A stretch of DNA of 64,000 nt from CAZLMG01 sp964560765 (lineage in GTDB: Bacteria > Bdellovibrionota_B > Oligoflexia > Oligoflexales > CAZLMG01), in the NCBI GenBank assembly GCA_964560765.1, contig CAZLMG010000005.1, positions 124,001-188,000 on the forward strand, given 5' to 3'. Under the pieces are notes generated by a model that was not told where the DNA came from, ran no database searches, and saw only the letters and a program-made list of their open reading frames with translations. Positions 59,200 through 64,000 of the stretch are shown piece by piece. The translations under genes and the position numbers were made by a program. Within the stretch, counting starts at the first letter, position 1, and every line of letters begins with the position of its first letter.

Positions 59200-60252
59200 C
59201 TATGGGTGACTAATACTATGTTCGATGGAATGCGCCAAATCTGCAAGGACCTGACACAGGATCAGATCCTTGGAAACTGGCGAAGACTTAAGAGTTAAGT
59301 CTGCATTTCTAACGGATTGCAGCATATCTTGATAAGGTTGCGCGGACATTCTCCGCAGCGATTTAGCGTATTTCTCGGCGACAAAAGGTGGAAGCCCAGT
59401 GGCTTGGGCGAAGTCTCTTGGGGAAACGCACTTAGGCGCTTCTGCAATCGTTAAGATTGCATGTCGCGCGTGCCGTGCGAGAATGGCATTGATGCCAATC
59501 GGGCTCTCGCCGCGGTCCATGAGCTGGTTAATGACCGCTGATGCGGCCGAGAACTTGCGCTCAAGCAGCAAATTATCCAGAGCAAAAATATCCTCCTCGC
59601 GCAGAACTCCGAGCAATGGCGCTATCTCGTTGGCGTCGATAGTTTGCGAACGTGCGCTAAAGATCAGCGCCAGCTTCTCAACTTCGTTACTCAGTTTTGA
59701 CAAATCCGAACCTGTATAATCGATCAAGGTCTGGATCGCATCTTCTGACAGGGTAAGGTTTTGCCTTTTGGCAATCGCGCGAATGAATCTTGGGAGTTCC
59801 TTGAGACTTGGACCAAAACAAAGCAGGCTCTTTCCGTGCAGTCGAGTCACTTCGCGAGTCAGTTTTGCAGGCGCAGACGCGGCGGTGTACGCGATGACAA
59901 AGATGGTAGGGCTGTTCGCGAGGTCGAGAGTGTCCGCAAGGAAACGCTCTAAATCAGACTTTTTCTCGGAACGACGCAGGAGCATGATTGAGTTAGAATC
60001 AAAGAGAGATCGACACTCTGTATGGCTCGTCAGTTGTTCGTAGTTGGTATTGGCGGCATCATCCGATTCATGGGGGCAAGAAAGTCTAGCTGCCCACGCC
60101 GTTACCAGTGTTGAGGCGGTCCTGTTGACGAGGTAGTCGTCGGGACCAGTAACCAGAAAAAGGCGAGCCGCCAAAGAATCTGGGGTGTTCGCAACCCATT
60201 CGCTGAGTGACTTCACGTATTGTTCGTAGCGGCTAGGTCCGTAGTGGTTCAT
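59200..60252 (-). CDS. holA: DNA polymerase III, delta subunit
   Basis: 350 residues with the HolA layout: LFLVTGPDDYLVNRTASTLV near 31 (a degenerate ATP-loop), FVIAYTAASAP near 117, and the C-terminal collar with EVEKLALIFSA and GINAILARHARHAI. As the clamp-opening subunit of the loader it helps load the beta clamp. Its ATG overlaps the ppx stop by 4 bp (ATGA), so it is translationally coupled to ppx. Confidence 0.88.
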   Translation of the reverse strand: MNHYGPSRYEQYVKSLSEWVANTPDSLAARLFLVTGPDDYLVNRTASTLVTAWAARLSCPHESDDAANTNYEQLTSHTECRSLFDSNSIMLLRRSEKKSDLERFLADTLDLANSPTIFVIAYTAASAPAKLTREVTRLHGKSLLCFGPSLKELPRFIRAIAKRQNLTLSEDAIQTLIDYTGSDLSKLSNEVEKLALIFSARSQTIDANEIAPLLGVLREEDIFALDNLLLERKFSAASAVINQLMDRGESPIGINAILARHARHAILTIAEAPKCVSPRDFAQATGLPPFVAEKYAKSLRRMSAQPYQDMLQSVRNADLTLKSSPVSKDLILCQVLADLAHSIEHSISHP

Positions 60253-61823
60253 ACAAGTGCGCTCAGTTCAACTTTGATTCGTCGGTCCAAACATTTTTCT
60301 AAGGGCTTGAGTTCGGCGATTAACTTCCAATATTCAGCCGTCGGAGGGTCGTCCGCCGTATGGATGATTCTGCACAAAAGCTCTGATGCTGATTGCATAA
60401 CGATCTCGATATCTTTAACGCGACCGCGACGAGTGCGGCATAGGGACGAGGCTAGTCGGACACAGGCTGAGAGAATCATGACTTGCTGCAGATGTGCTTT
60501 TAACAAACCATGTTCGTCCAGTCTGTTAGCATTTGGGAGGCTCTTGCGATGGAAGCGAATCACGGCGCCAAGAAGCATCTTTTCGTCTTGGGTAAAGCCC
60601 ATCATCCCTGAATGAGAGACTATATAAGCCGCGTGCTTGTGATGCTTCGGATACGAAATACTTTTGCCGATCTCGTGCAAGTATCCAGCGGAGAGAACAA
60701 GCATGCGGTTTGCAATGGCTGTGGATTCATCGATATTTGGGATCAGCACGGGAGCCAATTGCTCGTAGGTCCGGCCAGCGAGTCGCCCGACTTCACTAGC
60801 CTGTAACTCATCGATGCCAAATCGATGGCCGAGATCTACGACTGAATCCCATCGAACGTCGCGTTCATTTGGAGTTTCCGACGCATGAAAGCGACTATAA
60901 GTGTCGAATACTAATCCTTCGCGAAGGCCAAAGGTGGAGATATGCCAAGCGGGGATGCGAAACATCTTGGTGATGGAATCTAGAATGACCGCTCCCGCCT
61001 GAATAATCTCCGCCCGACTGGGGTCGAGATCGTAGCGCTCCCGGATCTTCTTGGGATCATTGAGCTCAAGCAGCCTCGCAGTGAGTTCTGCAAGTCCGGC
61101 AGCTGGCAGTTCGTAGCCGTTAATATCGAGGATGTCTCCGCGCCGGGACTGCTGGGCATGAATTAAAGCCAAAGCCTTGGCGGTGCCTGATGATGCGACG
61201 GCATTATCGATCCGTAGATGCCGCGCCGTCTCTGTCAAGGGTGCTAGGCGCAGCATGACAAAGCGGTCCATGGCCTTGCGTGCGTCTTCGCCATCCACAC
61301 TTGCTTCATACAAATGCCTGGAAAGTGTAACCGCCCCCAACTTCAGAGATGAAATAAACTGGATCTTCTCGCCAGTCCAAATAGCCAACTCTGTGGACCC
61401 ACCGCCGATATCAACACCGATGTTCACACCTTGGGTTGCGGCGATGCTATTTGCCATGCCGAGATAGCACAGTCGAGCTTCTTCAACACCATCGATAACT
61501 TCAATGTTAATGCCGAGTTCAATTCGGGCCCGCGATATGAGCTCGAAAGGATTTCGACATTCGCGAAGCACGTGGGTGGCAACTGCCCGGATATAGGCAT
61601 CGAAGCTTGTCGCAATTTCTTTGAAATGCCGTAAGGTATCGATCGTGCGCTGAATGGCTTCTGGACTCAGTCTACGTCGCTCGTCCAGTGCTGCGCCAAG
61701 GCGCAGATTAACTTTCTCTGCGTCGATGATCTGTAGACCGCCGGATTTTGTAGGACGTGCGATCGCCATATGCACAGAGTTTGTGCCGATATCGATGGCA
61801 GCAATGGGTCGGCTTGAATCCAT
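60249..61823 (-). CDS. ppx: Exopolyphosphatase / pppGpp phosphohydrolase (Ppx/GppA)
   Basis: 524 residues from ATG 61823, which gives the typical MDSSRPIAAIDIGTNSVHMAI start; the upstream reading to 61874 is less likely. Actin-like ATPase fold: DIGTNSVHMAI near 10-20 (phosphate 1), GVDIGGGSTELAIW near 133-146 (phosphate 2) and AVASSGTAKAL near 205. The C-terminal HD-like domain (about 340-520, with HEIGKSISY) is that of the long Ppx form. It degrades polyphosphate or converts pppGpp to ppGpp. Coupled to holA. Confidence 0.9.
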   Translation of the reverse strand: MDSSRPIAAIDIGTNSVHMAIARPTKSGGLQIIDAEKVNLRLGAALDERRRLSPEAIQRTIDTLRHFKEIATSFDAYIRAVATHVLRECRNPFELISRARIELGINIEVIDGVEEARLCYLGMANSIAATQGVNIGVDIGGGSTELAIWTGEKIQFISSLKLGAVTLSRHLYEASVDGEDARKAMDRFVMLRLAPLTETARHLRIDNAVASSGTAKALALIHAQQSRRGDILDINGYELPAAGLAELTARLLELNDPKKIRERYDLDPSRAEIIQAGAVILDSITKMFRIPAWHISTFGLREGLVFDTYSRFHASETPNERDVRWDSVVDLGHRFGIDELQASEVGRLAGRTYEQLAPVLIPNIDESTAIANRMLVLSAGYLHEIGKSISYPKHHKHAAYIVSHSGMMGFTQDEKMLLGAVIRFHRKSLPNANRLDEHGLLKAHLQQVMILSACVRLASSLCRTRRGRVKDIEIVMQSASELLCRIIHTADDPPTAEYWKLIAELKPLEKCLDRRIKVELSALV

Positions 61824-61878
61824 GGGTCTTAACGATCGCTTTTTGCCTTGATGCAGGCTGAAAATAGCCGGCAAATTG

Positions 61879-61908
61879 TTGCTGAGACTAGCGTGATGCC
61901 GCTATAGT
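61879..61908 (+). promoter_or_regulatory. Possible sigma70 promoter of the TolB-like lipoprotein
   Basis: TTGCTG (61879-61884), 18-bp spacer, TATAGT (61903-61908); 3/6 and 5/6 matches, about 42 bp before ATG 61950. Confidence 0.4.
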
Positions 61909-61949
61909 ATCAATCTTTAGTTCTTCAATCATTGTCGAGAGGTATGGAA

Positions 61950-63281
61950 ATGAAGTCGTTGTTTTTGGGGCTCTGGCTTTCGCTCTTGACGGCTTGCGGA
62001 GGGTTGGGTGCAACTTCGAACAACGATGCTGGTGGCGACATTAAGCGCTCAGGGGGCGAGGTGCTAAAAGTACCGCCACAGTATGTAGATCGTGCACCCT
62101 CCTTGAGTTCGGATGGCTCGCGCATGGTATTCATCTCGGGAAGAGATGGGGTCAACCGAGTTTACGTTTTTGAAACCGCCGCAATTGCTGGCGAAGGCAA
62201 CCCGCGAAGACTCACAACAAGTGATGAATGGGATACCGAGGAATCGGCGCTGATCTCTCACGATGGAACATACGCCGTGGTGCTTGCAGTAGCGGCGGGG
62301 CAGGCCGATCTGTTTACGGTCCGATTGGACGATGGTCAAACTGTACAATTGACCGACGATGCTGAGGTTGAGCGGGGCCCATCCCTGAGTCTTGACGATA
62401 AGATCTTGGTCTTTCGTCGCGCTAAGGCGCAAGGTGGCTGGTCTCTCTGGGCGGTTAGCATAGGAGCTGGCCCAAGTTTGACGGCTAAGGCGGAAATTAC
62501 GGGCGTGACTGGCTCTGTCACAGACGCAAAGTTTGCATCTGGCGCGGGGTATAGCCTTGCAGTGATGGTCAGCGAGCCAGATGCATACGGCGAGTCATTA
62601 CAGACTTTGACGTTGGATACGAGTCTGTCTACTGCGGCTAGCACGACAACAGTGGTGAAGTCAGGCATCAAGCGACAAACATCGGCGGCGTTTGCGTCGA
62701 CTCATAACGGCATTGCGTTTGCGGAGTACCTGTCTGGTTCAGGCAAAACCCGCAGTCCTATAGGTGGTGAAGCTGGTGAGACAAAGGTCACGGTAGTCAG
62801 TGATCCGCGGCGATTGACTCTTGCTGGCACGAGCACGGAAATCGAACAGGTGGGATACGATGTTGTCGCGGTTACAGCGTCACAAGCAGCAGACTTTTCT
62901 GCTTGGGCAACACGCGATTACTACACGTGCGAAGGCAGGGAGGCGCTTTACGGCAACGGTCTGTATTTGTTGCAAGGTGCTAGCCAGGAGCGGCTTTGGC
63001 TTCTAACAAATGCAGAGCTGGATCGCTGGGAGATTTCGGGGGAGGCATGCACTTACACGCTTGCGGATGATTCAGATGCAAAAGTCGACACGACTGCGCG
63101 CAATCTTTTCATAAACAGCAGCGCTACAGCCTCTGACTTTACTCTTGCTTTTGAGAGTCAGTTTTATGGTGCAGATGGTTATTTCGGGGATCCGGAAGTC
63201 ATGGTACTGCGGCGAGTGGCTGGAATATCCACGCTGGTGAACGCGTCCAACAATCGCAATCCAGAGCCGCTGCCCAAGTGA
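61950..63281 (+). CDS. TolB-like WD40/PD40 beta-propeller lipoprotein
   Basis: 443 residues from ATG 61950 (GAGAGG upstream; ATG 61944 is also possible). The signal ends in SLLTAC with lipidated Cys17. The body has PD40 blades as in TolB: APSLSSDGSRMVFISGRDGVNRVYVF, ALISHDGTYAVVLAVAAGQADLFTVRL and GPSLSLDDKILVFRRAKAQG. Such propellers bind peptides or polysaccharides in the periplasm. No Tol-Pal genes are nearby, so the role is unknown. Its stop abuts ribF on the opposite strand. Confidence 0.85.
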   Translation: MKSLFLGLWLSLLTACGGLGATSNNDAGGDIKRSGGEVLKVPPQYVDRAPSLSSDGSRMVFISGRDGVNRVYVFETAAIAGEGNPRRLTTSDEWDTEESALISHDGTYAVVLAVAAGQADLFTVRLDDGQTVQLTDDAEVERGPSLSLDDKILVFRRAKAQGGWSLWAVSIGAGPSLTAKAEITGVTGSVTDAKFASGAGYSLAVMVSEPDAYGESLQTLTLDTSLSTAASTTTVVKSGIKRQTSAAFASTHNGIAFAEYLSGSGKTRSPIGGEAGETKVTVVSDPRRLTLAGTSTEIEQVGYDVVAVTASQAADFSAWATRDYYTCEGREALYGNGLYLLQGASQERLWLLTNAELDRWEISGEACTYTLADDSDAKVDTTARNLFINSSATASDFTLAFESQFYGADGYFGDPEVMVLRRVAGISTLVNASNNRNPEPLPK

Positions 63282-64000
63282 TCACGCCTGCCTGGGTGGG
63301 CTAGCACTCTTGGTAAAAAATTCTCGAGCGGCATCCACATCGCGGCGAATCGCCTTCTGTAGCTCCCTTGTGTCAGGGAACTTCTGTTCATCTCGAAGAC
63401 GCTTGACGAAATAAATGCCCGCGCGGCGATCATAGAGTTCGTCACTGGCAAAGTCGCTGTCCAAAACATGGGCTTCGCATCGTAGCTCTTGCCCGCTGGC
63501 GACGGATGGTCGAAAGCCGACATTAATGACGCATGGTAGGGCTGCCGAATCACGACTCAGAATCATAGGCGCCGAGGGCGACGCCGGACCTTCAAGCCAA
63601 ATAAACCCGCAATAAACCCCATTGCGCGGGATCAGTTGACGAATCTCGTGCAAATTTGCGGTAGGAAAACCCAAACTTCGACCAAGTTGGTCGCCTCTTC
63701 GAATCGTTCCTTCGACGAGGTAGGGGCGGCCCAGAAGTTCAGCGGCCAATTCAGCATTGCCATCGTTGCGCAGAGTTTTGCGAATTCTCGTGCTGCTGAT
63801 GGCCTCTTGATCCCATTCAATCGGAGAACAGGTTCGCACCAAAATATGACTCTCGTCGCCAGCTTGGCATAAATACTTGTAGTCGCCCAAACGCCCCTTG
63901 CCGAAGCGAAAGTTGTTTCCGACGACGATGGCTTGGGCGTTCAGTTTCGTCTCAACCACATCATGAAAAAAGCTCGTATGCGATTGCTGGCTGGTAAGTT
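63282..64000 (-). CDS. ribF: Bifunctional riboflavin kinase / FMN adenylyltransferase (C-terminal part)
   Basis: At least 238 residues are visible; the frame stays open to the right edge, so the N-terminus lies outside the window. The adenylyltransferase end is visible (VVVGNNFRFGKGRLGDYKYL and ISSTRIRKTL), then the riboflavin kinase domain with RGDQLGRSLGFPTANLH, GVYCGFIWLEG, CVINVGFRPSV and CEAHVLDSD. It makes FMN and FAD. The adjacent lipoprotein gene ends exactly at its stop codon on the other strand. Confidence 0.93.
   Translation of the reverse strand, partial: LTSQQSHTSFFHDVVETKLNAQAIVVGNNFRFGKGRLGDYKYLCQAGDESHILVRTCSPIEWDQEAISSTRIRKTLRNDGNAELAAELLGRPYLVEGTIRRGDQLGRSLGFPTANLHEIRQLIPRNGVYCGFIWLEGPASPSAPMILSRDSAALPCVINVGFRPSVASGQELRCEAHVLDSDFASDELYDRRAGIYFVKRLRDEQKFPDTRELQKAIRRDVDAAREFFTKSASPPRQA

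Noticed and set aside
1..64000. CRISPR arrays, insertion sequences, prophage or integrated elements
   Set aside because: No regularly spaced repeats, transposase, integrase or phage structural genes were found; the gene content is ordinary chromosomal.

Overview
The window is a contiguous piece of a bacterial chromosome, roughly 50-53% G+C by eye. It is densely packed with about 65 protein genes and two tRNA genes, and no insertion sequence, prophage, integrase or CRISPR array was seen. Core informational genes (L35, L20, L25, S6, L9, L19, DnaB, DNA polymerase III delta, GrpE, Lon, ClpB-type ATPase, peptide deformylase, methionine aminopeptidase, RNase HII) mark it as chromosomal. The accessory content is typical of a free-living aerobic Gram-negative in the former Deltaproteobacteria / Oligoflexia-Bdellovibrionota range: many Sec-exported lipoproteins, an outer-membrane barrel, FHA and PilZ signalling proteins, multihaem cytochrome c, heme A synthesis, methylmalonyl-CoA mutase and a futalosine-type menaquinone enzyme. 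The taxon is an inference. GTG and TTG starts are frequent.

Layout: 1-2.9 kb has the end of an unknown gene, rpmI-rplT, an intergenic structure with two perfect convergent DnaA boxes around a perfect hairpin, and a HAD-UbiA fusion. 2.9-8.2 kb has tRNA-Leu, a double-FHA protein, a DUF1844 protein, a ClpB-like disaggregase, tRNA-Gln and prs. 8.3-15.5 kb is the translation/replication/proteostasis stretch rplY-pth-rpsF-rplI-dnaB, with rpsR missing from its usual slot, then a Fis-like regulator on the minus strand, grpE and lon. 15.6-20.3 kb has a small membrane protein, def-rpe-hutH, a secreted protein and a rhomboid protease. 20.3-25.0 kb holds mostly unrecognised genes, including a coupled two-gene unit and lipoproteins. 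25-29.7 kb has ubiA-ubiX, a haem-motif lipoprotein, threonine ammonia-lyase and an atypical winged-helix regulator.

29.7-40.3 kb has a tetrahaem cytochrome with a UshA-like N-terminal domain, meaB and methylmalonyl-CoA mutase (propionyl-CoA/succinyl-CoA interconversion), a glycerophosphodiester phosphodiesterase, an M1-like gluzincin, a lipoprotein, an M14 carboxypeptidase and MqnC. 40.5-46.7 kb has hemerythrin, rplS, trxA-rnhB-yraN, a PilZ-histidine kinase fusion facing a two-gene unit with a degenerate receiver, a GHMP kinase and a 2Fe-2S protein. 46.7-52.1 kb has a lytic transglycosylase and a cytochrome oxidase maturation cluster (small membrane protein, ctaA, ctaB, a Cox11-like protein without its copper cysteines, NifU-like). 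52-64 kb has secreted unknowns, a solute-binding protein coupled to map, a FAD oxidoreductase with yacG, an outer-membrane barrel, ppx-holA, a TolB-like lipoprotein and the 3' part of ribF running off the right edge.

Functional links: MqnC with the UbiA/UbiX pair suggests futalosine-route menaquinone synthesis. CtaA/CtaB with the Cox11-like protein points to an aa3-type oxidase elsewhere. ClpB, GrpE and Lon cover protein quality control.
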